Of a stretch of 20,365 nucleotides of DNA, positions 1 to 6,576 are shown piece after piece. Every line of letters begins with the position of its first letter. Position 1 is the stretch's first letter. The notes below the pieces were generated by a model that saw nothing but the letters and a program-made list of their open reading frames with translations, was not told the origin of the DNA and searched no databases. The position numbers and the translations under genes were made by a program. The stretch comes from an uncultured Methanosarcinales archaeon (lineage in GTDB: Archaea; Halobacteriota; Methanosarcinia; Methanotrichales; Methanotrichaceae), in NCBI GenBank assembly GCA_937864385.1, contig CALMJN010000482.1:1-20365 (forward strand), given 5' to 3'.

Positions 1-198
1 CTCCACATTGGCTGCGTCTCTTAAAAAGAAATCCAACCCTCTTGCCTGGCCCATCTTCCTCATCTCATCAGCCAGCTCCTGCAGCCTGTCTCCGCAGAGA
101 ATTACGGTCTCTATGGAGTCCTGGCCCCGTCCCTTGGGTGCCGTGCGCGCAGAGAGGGCCATCAGCTCGGCCACCATTTCCACAGCTCTCTGGTTCAT
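1..198 (-). CDS. DUF2148 domain protein, N-terminal part (cut by window edge)
   Basis: The 66 visible codons read in from an ATG at 198 and run off the left edge of the window, so the C-terminal part is missing. The visible segment (AELMALSARTAPKGRGQDS near residues 10-28, then ILCGD and FFLRDAANVE) matches what I know of the N-terminus of DUF2148 proteins. These are small, probably iron-sulfur proteins common in methanogens and anaerobic bacteria, and their cysteine-rich part follows this region. The biochemical role is unknown. No Shine-Dalgarno site precedes the ATG, but an A/T box lies about 25 bases upstream, so a leaderless transcript is plausible. Family assignment is fairly secure; function is not. 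Confidence 0.75.
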   Translation of the reverse strand, partial: MNQRAVEMVAELMALSARTAPKGRGQDSIETVILCGDRLQELADEMRKMGQARGLDFFLRDAANVE

Positions 199-219
199 GA
201 GAAGATGGTGATCCGATTC

Positions 220-227
220 ATATTTAT
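220..227 (-). promoter_or_regulatory. Probable TATA box for the DUF2148 gene
   Basis: The minus strand reads ATAAATAT here, centred about 25 bases before the ATG at 198. That is the archaeal TATA-to-transcription-start distance and would give a leaderless mRNA. It overlaps the stop codon of the upstream gene. Confidence 0.4.
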
Positions 228-634
228 TAATGATTGTCTTCCACAATGGTGAAGTCATCCAGATCGATTACCTGATCATTCTCTCTCTTTCCCGCTTCAG
301 AGGGGCCCTGCTCCTCCTGCTCTCGGCTCATGGACAGGAGCACTGCAGCCAGTGCGGAGAGAAAGCCAGCACTGGTAAAGCCGCCCTTCTTGGCAAAGAT
401 CAACAAAAGCAGTTCTGCGGCACCGCGCAAAAGGCTGGAAAATAAGCCCGATCTGCCGCTTGCTGCCGTCTTCCCGCCCAGGCCGACGGAGAACGATCTT
501 ATCCTGGATATGGTCGATGGCCGAATGATGCTTTTTCCAATTTTCAGCATAACCGCTATTAGGGCGTACCTTGCCGCTTTGTTGAGCAGGACCAGCCTAA
601 GCACTGCTCTGATCAGCCTGGCCATGGTTGCCAT
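227..634 (-). CDS. Unrecognised small membrane protein with opposite-charged ends
   Basis: This is a 135-aa protein that I cannot assign to a family. The first 50 residues are hydrophobic and strongly basic, with about ten Arg/Lys and no acidic residue. Residues about 66-81 and 88-101 are hydrophobic enough to be membrane segments. The last 33 residues form a soluble acidic tail, with a run of Asp/Glu ending in VEDNH. The charge split suggests a basic membrane-proximal N-terminus and an exposed acidic tail, but this is only a reading of composition. A GAGAGGT motif lies about 13 bases upstream of the ATG. It sits in the same direction as the DUF2148 gene and the 81-aa gene behind it. No function is proposed. 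Confidence 0.5.
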   Translation of the reverse strand: MATMARLIRAVLRLVLLNKAARYALIAVMLKIGKSIIRPSTISRIRSFSVGLGGKTAASGRSGLFSSLLRGAAELLLLIFAKKGGFTSAGFLSALAAVLLSMSREQEEQGPSEAGKRENDQVIDLDDFTIVEDNH

Positions 635-668
635 AGCTGCAAGCTTAACCTCTCATAAAGATATATTC

Positions 669-914
669 CTATCCTTCTCTGCCCGGCACCATATCGTCGG
701 CGGAAAAGCTCTCCGGCCAGAGAGTTCTCTCTCGACTTCGCTGCTTAATCATCTCCTCCGCCTCGGCCAGACTGATGCCGAAGACCTCGGCCAGAATCTC
801 CTGGGCTGCCTGTAGCTTCATGCCCGTAAGCTCTTCGCCGCTGCGGCCTCGCCTCTCTTGAGGCGGCAAAGACGCCTTCCGGGATTGGGCAGAGCGGGTT
901 GGAGTTTTCACCAT
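669..914 (-). CDS. Unrecognised 81-aa helical protein
   Basis: The first 31 residues are Arg/Ser/Pro-rich and low in hydrophobics. Residues about 32-60 make a regular amphipathic segment (LQAAQEILAEVFGISLAEAE), followed by a short polar tail. I do not recognise a family. An internal ATG at codon 32 would give a 50-aa product made up of just the helical part, so the start is uncertain. The upstream ATG is favoured weakly because the minus strand reads TTAAAT at 937-942, about 25 bases before it, which suits a leaderless transcript. It lies between tRNA-Ala and the small membrane protein, in the same direction as both. Confidence 0.45.
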   Translation of the reverse strand: MVKTPTRSAQSRKASLPPQERRGRSGEELTGMKLQAAQEILAEVFGISLAEAEEMIKQRSRERTLWPESFSADDMVPGREG

Positions 915-986
915 GAAAGTTCACTCGCATCTTTCGATTTAAGTAACTGGCGCAGGATAAGGAGAATGGCATCTAAATGATGTCTA

Positions 987-1058
987 TGGACTTGACGGGA
1001 TTCGAACCCGTGGCCTCCGCCTTGCGAAGGCGGCGATCTACCACTGATCTACAAGCCC
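987..1058 (-). tRNA. tRNA-Ala (anticodon CGC)
   Basis: The 72-nt cloverleaf reads completely on the minus strand. The acceptor is GGGCTTG/CAAGTCC with one G-T pair. The D stem is GATC/GATC, the anticodon stem is CCGCC/GGCGG around TTCGCAA (anticodon CGC), and the T stem is ACGGG/CCCGT around TTCGAAT. The discriminator is A and CCA is not encoded. There is no intron. It sits 50 bases after the aEF-1beta stop, with a perfect palindrome in between. Confidence 0.95.
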
Positions 1059-1065
1059 AATTCTG

Positions 1066-1084
1066 CTCGCCCCCAGGGGGCGAG
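1066..1084. repeat. Perfect 9-bp inverted repeat just upstream of tRNA-Ala
   Basis: The arms are CTCGCCCCC and GGGGGCGAG around a single central base, 7 bases before the tRNA 5' end. In RNA it would fold as a GC-rich hairpin with the inner pairs opened. A five-T run on the minus strand (about 1096-1100) follows the aEF-1beta stop. Together the two could end the aEF-1beta message or separate it from the tRNA precursor. Protein binding is an alternative. Confidence 0.5.
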
Positions 1085-1108
1085 ACGATGGATCACAAAA
1101 AGAGTGGT

Positions 1109-1378
1109 TTAGATGAGGCCTACCTCTTCCACCTCGACCGACTCCACCCCGGCAACCTTGGAGACAGCTACCTCTATCTCATCCGGGCTTCTGCCGCCTT
1201 TATCGTCCATTATCGTAACCACGATCAAAGCTTTTAATCCGAAAGCTATGGGCATCTCTTCAATGGCATGCAGACGGGCAAAGGACGGTATGACCTTCTT
1301 GATCTCCTCGGCCAGCTTCTTCAGATCAAGCTCCGCGCTCTCGGGCATGACCTTCATTCTCACTGCGGCTTCTCCCAT
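1109..1378 (-). CDS. ef1b: Translation elongation factor aEF-1beta
   Basis: The 89-aa product is the archaeal elongation factor 1-beta, the nucleotide-exchange factor that reloads EF-1alpha with GTP during translation. Its length and layout match the family: an N-terminal strand (AAVRMKVMPES), a central hydrophobic strand after IAFGLKALIVVTI (about residues 45-57), and the C-terminal VESVEVEEVGLI. The ATG has a GAGGTAG Shine-Dalgarno site about 7 bases ahead. It follows the zinc-ribbon gene by 16 bases, so the two are almost certainly one transcript, an arrangement widely seen in Euryarchaeota. Identification is firm. Confidence 0.93.
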   Translation of the reverse strand: MGEAAVRMKVMPESAELDLKKLAEEIKKVIPSFARLHAIEEMPIAFGLKALIVVTIMDDKGGRSPDEIEVAVSKVAGVESVEVEEVGLI

Positions 1379-1394
1379 TTTTTATCTACCTCGC

Positions 1395-1565
1395 TCACGG
1401 CCCTGTGAAGCCACAGGCTTTACAGGTATAGACGTTGCTCTGCTTTTTACATTTATTGCATCTGGCGATCACGGTGCCGCAGTTGGGGCAGGGAAATCTG
1501 GTCCCGCCCACACCGGTCAGCGCAACGCCACATGATATGCATTTCTCTGGCATTTCTTCCTTCAT
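1395..1565 (-). CDS. 56-aa zinc-ribbon protein paired with aEF-1beta
   Basis: This very short gene encodes eight cysteines in four pairs: CISC (residues 9-12), CPNC (26-29), CNKC (36-39) and CKAC (48-51). That gives two treble-clef or ribbon zinc sites. It belongs to the small archaeal zinc-finger proteins regularly found directly upstream of aEF-1beta (HVO_2753 type, by recall). Those are thought to act in translation or RNA biology, but the molecular role is not settled. A strong GGAGGAG Shine-Dalgarno lies 7 bases before the first ATG. A second in-frame ATG at 1553 has a worse position. A TTTAAA box near 1595-1603 may be the promoter. Confidence 0.88.
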   Translation of the reverse strand: MKEEMPEKCISCGVALTGVGGTRFPCPNCGTVIARCNKCKKQSNVYTCKACGFTGP

Positions 1566-1642
1566 GTTATCTCCTCCCTGGTTTTTGTACTTCTCTGTTT
1601 AAACCTTCCCATACAACCACCTCTCCACTCTGCCAATCCCTC

Positions 1643-2269
1643 TCAGGTGATGATTGTGCCCGCCCGGCCTTCTCGCAGGGCTTTTATGAATCGACCTGTA
1701 TCGCTTCCATTGAGCACCATCATCTTCATTCCCTTGAGTCGGCCGCATAGCAGCCTCACTGTGCCCTGATCGATGCAGCTTTCGCGACCGAGCAGCCTGG
1801 CGGCAGGAAGCTCAGGGGCAACAATTCCGTCCATGATCACACCGTCCACATCAGTGGCCTTGATCAGTGGGGCAGAAAGCTGCGCGGCTATGAGGGCGGC
1901 CACGGCATCGGAGGTATAATCCCAGTTGTGCTTTAGGCCCCAGTCATCTTTCAAGAGGGCCTGATAGGGCAGAAGGATATCCAGGCTGCTATTGCCCTGA
2001 GGGGGGCGGATAACAGATGTGAGTGTGGCACCGGTTCCGTCTGCCAGGAAGTAGGCATACTGCTCCATGGCCAGTATCGCCATCCAGTGAGCCCCCTCCT
2101 GGCTGAGCTGGCAGGAAGAGTAGATCTGTCGCACCAGATCGGCCATCGGGCCGCCCCCCGGGACCACCAGAAAGCGGTAGCCTTCTTCTCCCAGGGCCAA
2201 CAGAGAGCGGACCAGCTCCCGGGAACAAGGCATAAGACTTCCCCCCATCTTCAGCACATAAAAAGGCAT
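1643..2269 (-). CDS. mfnE: Methanofuran-pathway amino-acid-kinase-family enzyme MfnE
   Basis: This 208-aa protein has the amino-acid-kinase fold. It shows the phosphate-binding KMGGSL (residues 7-12), VVPGGGP (35-41), a substrate-loop region rich in aromatics (60-75), and the ATP-site KATDVDGV (137-144). In methanogens, compact members of this family are MfnE. MfnE phosphorylates the phosphorylated aminomethylfuran intermediate in building methanofuran, the C1 carrier cofactor. The assignment rests on family shape and methanogen context, not on a diagnostic residue. Other small amino-acid kinases are possible but less likely. There is no clear Shine-Dalgarno; an A/T-rich box about 25 bases ahead of the ATG suggests leaderless translation. 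It follows an aminotransferase gene in the same direction, 92 bases away. Confidence 0.72.
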   Translation of the reverse strand: MPFYVLKMGGSLMPCSRELVRSLLALGEEGYRFLVVPGGGPMADLVRQIYSSCQLSQEGAHWMAILAMEQYAYFLADGTGATLTSVIRPPQGNSSLDILLPYQALLKDDWGLKHNWDYTSDAVAALIAAQLSAPLIKATDVDGVIMDGIVAPELPAARLLGRESCIDQGTVRLLCGRLKGMKMMVLNGSDTGRFIKALREGRAGTIIT

Positions 2270-2361
2270 GACTGCTTAGAGTGGCTTTCCAGTATTTCAG
2301 GCTCATTGTGAGCAGCATCATTCTTGATCTTCAATATTTCCAATTCAAAAATAATAATCTA

Positions 2362-3498
2362 CTATCCCACAATTCTGCCTATCCTCTCCAATGCCTGAGC
2401 GATTCGGCTCTGAGATGCGGCATAGGAGAGCCGGACATAATTCTTCCCGTCCGGCCCGAAGGCAGAGCCTGGTGTTGCAGCGATGAGGGCCTCTTTGAGC
2501 AGCCGATCGGTGAAGGCATCCCCCCCACCCAGATGGGAGACATCGGGGAAGACATAGAAGGCTCCCCCGGGAATGCTGCAGGGTATGCCCAGCTCTCGCA
2601 GCCCCGAGACCAGCATATCCCGCCGGGCCCTGAACTCTGCTACCATAGCCGTCACCTCATCCTGAGGCCCCTGGAGTGCCGCCACCCCCGCCCTCTGCAC
2701 AAAGGTGGTGGCCTGGGATACGGAGTGAGAGAGCAGCCTGTTGACCCACATCATGGTCTCCTTGGGGCCGGCCAGGTAGCCGAGCCGCCATCCGGTCATG
2801 GCATAGCTCTTGGAAAAACCATTGATGGTGACAGTCCTTTCCGCCATTCCCTCCAATGAGCCTATGCTGATATGCTGGTGATCGTATATTATCTTCTCAT
2901 AGATCTCATCGGAGATGACGAAGAGGTTGTGATCCACCGCCAGATCTCTGATCTCCTTTAGGACCATACGATCGAAGACGGAGCCGGTGGGATTTGAGGG
3001 AGAATTGACTATTATCAGCCTGGTCCTGGAATTAATATTCTCCTCCAGATCCCCTGGCTGGAAGTTCTCATCCACCCGTCCCCAGGATACCTTGCCGCCG
3101 GCAAAGGCCACACATGGCTCATAGCTGACCCAGGATGGGCCGATAAGGACGCACTCATCGCCCTCCTGCATTATCGCCTGAATGGCGGCGAAAACCGCCA
3201 TCTTGGCACCAGGAGTGACAAAGACATCATCTGCCGTGAGGCGGAGAGAATTTTCCTTAACCAGCTTCTCGGCTATATGCCGCCGCAGCTCGGGAATGCC
3301 CCCAGTAGGAGCATAATGGGTCTCGCCCATGCGGATAGAATTGCAGCCTGCCTCCACAATATATTTGGGCGTATCAAAATCCGGTTCGCCAACCGACATA
3401 TCTATAATATCCTGGCCAGCGGCAGCCAACTTCTTAGCCATGGCCGAGATCTTCAATGTAGTTGATTCCTGAATGGAGGCCATCCGCGCCGAGACCAT
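2362..3498 (-). CDS. PLP aminotransferase, aspartate aminotransferase family (class I)
   Basis: The 378-aa fold-type I aminotransferase has GEPDFDTP (37-44), SNPTG (168-172), SDEIY (196-200), the PLP-lysine motif SKSYAMTGWRLGY (K230) and the carboxylate-binding Arg in YVRLSYA (R356). This is the subgroup usually annotated as aspartate aminotransferase (2-oxoglutarate/oxaloacetate), but members also handle aromatic or other amino acids. The next gene downstream is mfnE, and the methanofuran pathway uses an aminotransferase (MfnC), so a cofactor role is conceivable though unproven. The ATG is two bases after the ribH stop, and its Shine-Dalgarno is formed by the last Gly-Gly-Glu codons of ribH, so the genes are co-transcribed. 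Confidence 0.85.
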   Translation of the reverse strand: MVSARMASIQESTTLKISAMAKKLAAAGQDIIDMSVGEPDFDTPKYIVEAGCNSIRMGETHYAPTGGIPELRRHIAEKLVKENSLRLTADDVFVTPGAKMAVFAAIQAIMQEGDECVLIGPSWVSYEPCVAFAGGKVSWGRVDENFQPGDLEENINSRTRLIIVNSPSNPTGSVFDRMVLKEIRDLAVDHNLFVISDEIYEKIIYDHQHISIGSLEGMAERTVTINGFSKSYAMTGWRLGYLAGPKETMMWVNRLLSHSVSQATTFVQRAGVAALQGPQDEVTAMVAEFRARRDMLVSGLRELGIPCSIPGGAFYVFPDVSHLGGGDAFTDRLLKEALIAATPGSAFGPDGKNYVRLSYAASQSRIAQALERIGRIVG

Positions 3499-3500
3499 TG

Positions 3501-3911
3501 CTATTCTCCTCCCAGCCTCTGCAGGAGCTTGACCGCCGCCTCCACTGCTCTCTTGGCATAGTCCACCCGCTTGTGGGCGTCCGGACGGGACATCTTGGGT
3601 CCGGTTATGCCCAAAGTCACAGGCTTTTCAAACTCCAGAGAGAGATCCATCAGCTTTCGGGCTGCCTGGGAGACCACTACCTCATCATGAGCCGTCTCTC
3701 CCTGAATGACGCAACCGATGGTCACCACAGCGTCGATGTCCTCGCGACGGAGAAGCTTCTTTGCCGCCAGAGGCATATCGTAGACGCCTGGAACATAAAC
3801 AATGCCTGCAACCTCTGCTCCCAGGAACTGGGCATGCTCCCTGCCCAATAGCTCCATCTGATATGTGATGTCCCTATTGAACTCCGAGACGATGAAACCA
3901 AGTCTTGCCAT
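3501..3911 (-). CDS. ribH: 6,7-dimethyl-8-ribityllumazine synthase
   Basis: RibH joins the ribityl-aminopyrimidine to dihydroxybutanone phosphate, the penultimate step of riboflavin synthesis and thus of FMN/FAD and coenzyme F420 precursors. The 136-aa archaeal form is clear: LGFIVSEFNRD at the N-terminus, PGVYDMPLAAKKLL (41-54), GCVIQGETAHDEVV (66-79) with the catalytic His at 75, and a C-terminal helix. The ATG at 3911 is preferred over an upstream TTG because family members begin just before LGF. The Shine-Dalgarno GGAG is unusually close. A TTTATTA box near 3957-3964 may be the promoter. RibH also provides context for the FMN-dependent IPP isomerase elsewhere in the window. Confidence 0.93.
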   Translation of the reverse strand: MARLGFIVSEFNRDITYQMELLGREHAQFLGAEVAGIVYVPGVYDMPLAAKKLLRREDIDAVVTIGCVIQGETAHDEVVVSQAARKLMDLSLEFEKPVTLGITGPKMSRPDAHKRVDYAKRAVEAAVKLLQRLGGE

Positions 3912-4052
3912 AAGCTCCAAACCCCGTAAGAGTAGGCAACTTCCTTCCTTGCCAGACTAATAAACCCATCGATCTCAAGAGCGAGATATGGGATTCAATC
4001 CGACGATCAAAAGCCATTTATCCTCGGCAATTATCAGAATTTGAGATGCTCT

Positions 4053-4922
4053 ATGAATCTGATTTATCTTAACGGAAAGTTTGTTCCAGAGGAACAGGCT
4101 ACAGTCTCCGTCTTCGACCACGGATTTCTCTATGGAGATGGCGTCTTTGAGGGGATCAGAGCCTACGATGGAAGGGTCTTCCGGCTTGAGGACCATGTCA
4201 AAAGGCTCTTCGACTCGGCCCAGGCCATCATGCTCAACATCCCTCTCACTGAGGATGAGATGTGCCAGGCCATTCTGGAGACCTTGAGGAAGAACAACCT
4301 GCGTGATGCTTATATCCGGCCAATAGTCAGTCGCGGCTACGGCGACCTGGGCCTCGATCCCAATAAATGCCCCAAACCCTCGGTCATCATCATTGCCGTG
4401 GAGTGGGGGGCGATGTACGGAGACCTCTACGAGGTCGGCCTTACCGCGGTCAGCGTCTCTGTGCGGAGAAACTCCCCGGACAGCCTGCCGCCCAACATCA
4501 AGAGCCTCAACTATCTGAACAACATCCTGGCAAAGATCGAGGCCAATATCAAGGGAGGCAATGAGGCCATCATCCTCGACTCCAGAGGGCTGGTCTCTGA
4601 GGGGAGCGGAGACAACATCTTTGTGATCAAGGATGGACAGATCTCAACGCCGCATACCATCAACAACCTCAAGGGCATAACCAGAGCTGCGGTCATGGAT
4701 CTGGCGGAGATCAGGGGCAATCCTATACAGGAGAAGGAGCTGGGCCTCTTCGATCTCTACACTGCGGATGAGGTCTTCGTCACCGGAACTGCGGCGGAGG
4801 TTGCGCCGGTTACCAAGGTGGACGGAAGAGTTATCGGCACGGGCAAGCCAGGACCTATCACCAAAGAGCTCATGGCCGCTTTCAAGGAGCTGGCCATGAC
4901 CACGGGAACAGCCATATTTTAA
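4053..4922 (+). CDS. ilvE: Branched-chain amino acid aminotransferase
   Basis: This 289-aa fold-type IV PLP enzyme transfers amino groups between glutamate and the oxoacids of valine, leucine and isoleucine, the last step of branched-chain synthesis. Visible motifs are the start [27 protein letters not shown] (21-38), the PLP lysine in [10 protein letters not shown] (K150), [10 protein letters not shown] (181-190) and the TGT/EVAPV loop (244-253). The ATG at 4053 is chosen because family members begin immediately before the IYLNG strand; a TTG 12 bases upstream is less likely. It is divergent from ribH. The promoter is not obvious (CATTTATCC near 4013-4021 is one candidate). Confidence 0.93.
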   Translation: MNLIYLNGKFVPEEQATVSVFDHGFLYGDGVFEGIRAYDGRVFRLEDHVKRLFDSAQAIMLNIPLTEDEMCQAILETLRKNNLRDAYIRPIVSRGYGDLGLDPNKCPKPSVIIIAVEWGAMYGDLYEVGLTAVSVSVRRNSPDSLPPNIKSLNYLNNILAKIEANIKGGNEAIILDSRGLVSEGSGDNIFVIKDGQISTPHTINNLKGITRAAVMDLAEIRGNPIQEKELGLFDLYTADEVFVTGTAAEVAPVTKVDGRVIGTGKPGPITKELMAAFKELAMTTGTAIF

Positions 4923-4942
4923 GTGAAAAGATGAAGGCGGTT

Positions 4943-4988
4943 GGGGGAAAGAGGGCATTTCTCTTCCTTCTGCCCCCTTTCTGCCCCC
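4943..4988. terminator. Imperfect GC-rich hairpin between convergent genes
   Basis: GGGGG (4943-4947) pairs with CCCCC (4984-4988). After a 3-base bulge, AAAG pairs with CTTT, and then GGGC pairs with GCCC around a loop of about 15 bases. It lies 20 bases after ilvE and about 50 bases after the end of the opposite-strand gene. It could serve as a shared terminator, although archaeal termination needs only T-rich stretches. Confidence 0.4.
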
Positions 4989-5038
4989 ATTTCTGATCCT
5001 CCAGGTTTGGGTATCTCTCGCATTTTCCAGACAAATCA

Positions 5039-5443
5039 TTATCTTTCTGCTAGATCCCTAATAAGCTGGATATAGATTCTTCTCTTTCTCGGCCCATCCA
5101 ATTCCATAAACAATACCCTCTGCCATGTTCCCAGAGCCAATCTGCCTTTCTCCACGGGAATTACAACGCTGCTGCCCAGCAATGCCGCCCGGAGATGGGC
5201 ATGGGCATTGCCGTCTCCCCGGTCATGCCCATAGCCGGTGCCCCGGGGCACTATTTTCTCCATTAGCTCTAATATATCATTGAGCAAGGCATCATCAGCC
5301 TCGTTAATTATCAGCGCAGTGGTGGTATGAAGGGAATACACCAGACAGATGCCATTTGCTATGCCGCTCTCCTGGACATGCCGCTCAACACCGGCAGTGA
5401 TATCGACAATCTCACTCTGATTTGCGGTTTCAATCTCCATCAT
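5039..5443 (-). CDS. YjbQ/UPF0047 family protein
   Basis: The 134-aa protein matches the YjbQ (UPF0047) family: SLHTTTALIINE (37-48), the histidine cluster GHDRGDGNAHAHL (72-84), and LGTWQRVLFMELDGPRKR (104-121). The His residues line a cavity in known members. Family members can complement thiamine-phosphate synthase weakly, hence the label secondary thiamine-phosphate synthase, but the true role is unknown. Two adjacent ATGs (5443, 5440) are possible starts and the first is given. A GTG further upstream is unlikely. A TTTATAAT-like box at 5470-5477, about 27 bases away, fits a leaderless or short-leader transcript. The gene stands alone and is convergent with ilvE. Confidence 0.88.
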   Translation of the reverse strand: MMEIETANQSEIVDITAGVERHVQESGIANGICLVYSLHTTTALIINEADDALLNDILELMEKIVPRGTGYGHDRGDGNAHAHLRAALLGSSVVIPVEKGRLALGTWQRVLFMELDGPRKRRIYIQLIRDLAER

Positions 5444-5510
5444 AATCAACACCCGGATTTGATGCTACGTTTATAATGCATTGGCAGATATAAGAGCCAT
5501 CTCTCGTGAG

Positions 5511-5639
5511 ATGCTCAGGGGAATTTCCAAGGGAGGGTCCGGGCTTTTTAATTCCTCAGAGGGGATGGATGATTTAGAGAAGCTTTTTCCGGATCCATGG
5601 GCAGATGCGGCCTCGGGCTCTATTCAGGAATTATCATGA
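5511..5639 (+). CDS. Possible 42-aa small protein (weak)
   Basis: An open frame starts at an ATG at 5511 and ends at a TGA at 5637. Its predicted product looks protein-like (MDDLEKLFPDPWADAASG near residues 19-36) and the frame continues open upstream to 5463. An A/T box (5470-5477) lies at a suitable distance. No good Shine-Dalgarno is visible, no family is recognised, and chance is a real alternative. It is the only coding candidate in the 322-base gap between the YjbQ gene and the acetate transporter. Confidence 0.25.
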   Translation: MLRGISKGGSGLFNSSEGMDDLEKLFPDPWADAASGSIQELS

Positions 5640-5656
5640 AATAAGATTATGATAAT
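5630..5656. promoter_or_regulatory. Inverted repeat upstream of the acetate transporter, candidate operator
   Basis: ATTATCAT (5630-5637) and ATGATAAT (5649-5656) are perfect 8-bp arms separated by 11 bases. The centre-to-centre distance is 19 bp, close to two helical turns, as for a dimeric regulator. It lies about 43 bases ahead of the probable TATA box of the transporter gene, in the position where an archaeal activator usually binds. Confidence 0.4.
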
Positions 5657-5698
5657 ATTTTATATTTATCTATTGCAGATTAATTTCACTATTATTAG

Positions 5699-5706
5699 TT
5701 TATATT
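5699..5706 (+). promoter_or_regulatory. Probable TATA box of the acetate transporter gene
   Basis: TTTATATT lies in an AT-rich stretch. Transcription would start near 5729, leaving a leader of about 37 bases that carries two Shine-Dalgarno-like sites, GGAGG (5744-5748) and GGAGGG (5750-5755). The second is 10 bases before the ATG. Confidence 0.5.
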
Positions 5707-5765
5707 TTAAGGAGAACAATTTAATATCAAAAGCCCATAGAACGGAGGCGGAGGGAAATTGCACT

Positions 5766-6368
5766 ATGCAAGATGCCAAAAAGCAAACCATAGATGCTCT
5801 GATAATCAGAGATACAACCGCTAATCCGGCTCCACTAGGCCTTTTAGGCTTCGGATTGACCACCGTGCTGCTGAACATCCACAACGCAGGATATTACGAG
5901 CTGAATTCCATGATACTGGCCATGGGAATATTTTACGGCGGCCTGGCCCAGATCATTGCCGGGATAATGGAGTGGAAGAAGAACAATACCTTCGGGACAA
6001 CGGCCTTCACCTCCTACGGCCTCTTCTGGCTCACACTGGTTGGCCTTCTATTCTTGCCCAAGCTGGGGCTTGCCGATGCCACCTCCAAGACTGCATTTGC
6101 CGCTTACTTCTTTATGTGGGGGCTCTTCACCTTCTTCATGTTCCTGGGCACGCTTCGGATCAACCGCGCTCTGCAGTTCGTATTCCTCTCACTGACCATC
6201 CTGTTCTTCCTCTTGGCGGCGAGGGATTATCTGGGAAGTGCGGCCATAGGAACCCTGGCGGGATATGAGGGGATCATCTGTGGGCTTTCCGCCGTTTACG
6301 CTGCCCTGGCCCAGGTCTTAAATGAGGTCTACAAAAAGGTTGTAGCGCCGCTGGGGCCGATGCAATAA
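5766..6368 (+). CDS. Acetate transporter, AceTr/SatP (GPR1/FUN34/YaaH) family
   Basis: This 200-aa integral membrane protein carries the family signature [11 protein letters not shown] (20-30). It has six hydrophobic segments (roughly 22-40, 48-70, 80-98, 110-128, 134-152, 163-186) with family motifs such as [16 protein letters not shown] (51-66) and [16 protein letters not shown] (76-91). It resembles bacterial SatP closely along its whole length. The family moves acetate, and sometimes succinate, across the cytoplasmic membrane as a hexameric channel or proton symporter. In an acetate-consuming methanogen it would feed acetate to acetyl-CoA synthesis. The start at 5766 fits the SatP N-terminus and the Shine-Dalgarno; the open frame upstream is AT-rich non-coding sequence. 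The gene is monocistronic with its own promoter. Confidence 0.92.
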   Translation: MQDAKKQTIDALIIRDTTANPAPLGLLGFGLTTVLLNIHNAGYYELNSMILAMGIFYGGLAQIIAGIMEWKKNNTFGTTAFTSYGLFWLTLVGLLFLPKLGLADATSKTAFAAYFFMWGLFTFFMFLGTLRINRALQFVFLSLTILFFLLAARDYLGSAAIGTLAGYEGIICGLSAVYAALAQVLNEVYKKVVAPLGPMQ

Positions 6369-6397
6369 GATATAAGAGTGGCTTTGTCCTCTCTTTT

Positions 6398-6435
6398 AGG
6401 CTTCTGTTGGCGGCATAAGGCCGATGCAGAAGCCT
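6398..6435 (+). terminator. Hairpin downstream of the acetate transporter
   Basis: AGGCTTCTG (6398-6406) and CAGAAGCCT (6427-6435) are perfect 9-bp arms. An inner stem (TTGGC with GCCGA, one wobble) extends it to a loop of about 8 bases. It starts 30 bases after the stop codon, and a T-rich run follows at about 6471-6487. It could be a transcript 3' end stabiliser or terminator. The rest of the gap to speA holds no gene that I can see. Confidence 0.45.
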
Positions 6436-6576
6436 GTAAACCAATCTATTGAGGAGTTGAAATAAAAGGAGTTTTCTGACCTTTTTTCTCGGCATCTTTG
6501 AGAGATGTCGCAGTCATCGTTATCTACCGGATATCTGTGATAACCGTGATACAATACCCTCAGAGATTTCCATTTT

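Noticed and set aside
2301..2313. GCTCA-TTG-TGAGC small hairpin before mfnE
   Set aside because: A five-pair stem with a three-base loop is weak, and if mfnE is leaderless it would lie upstream of the transcript.
6519..6544. GTTATC / GATAAC inverted repeat downstream of speA
   Set aside because: Only 6 bp with a 14-base spacer, at the 3' side of convergent genes. Likely to occur by chance.
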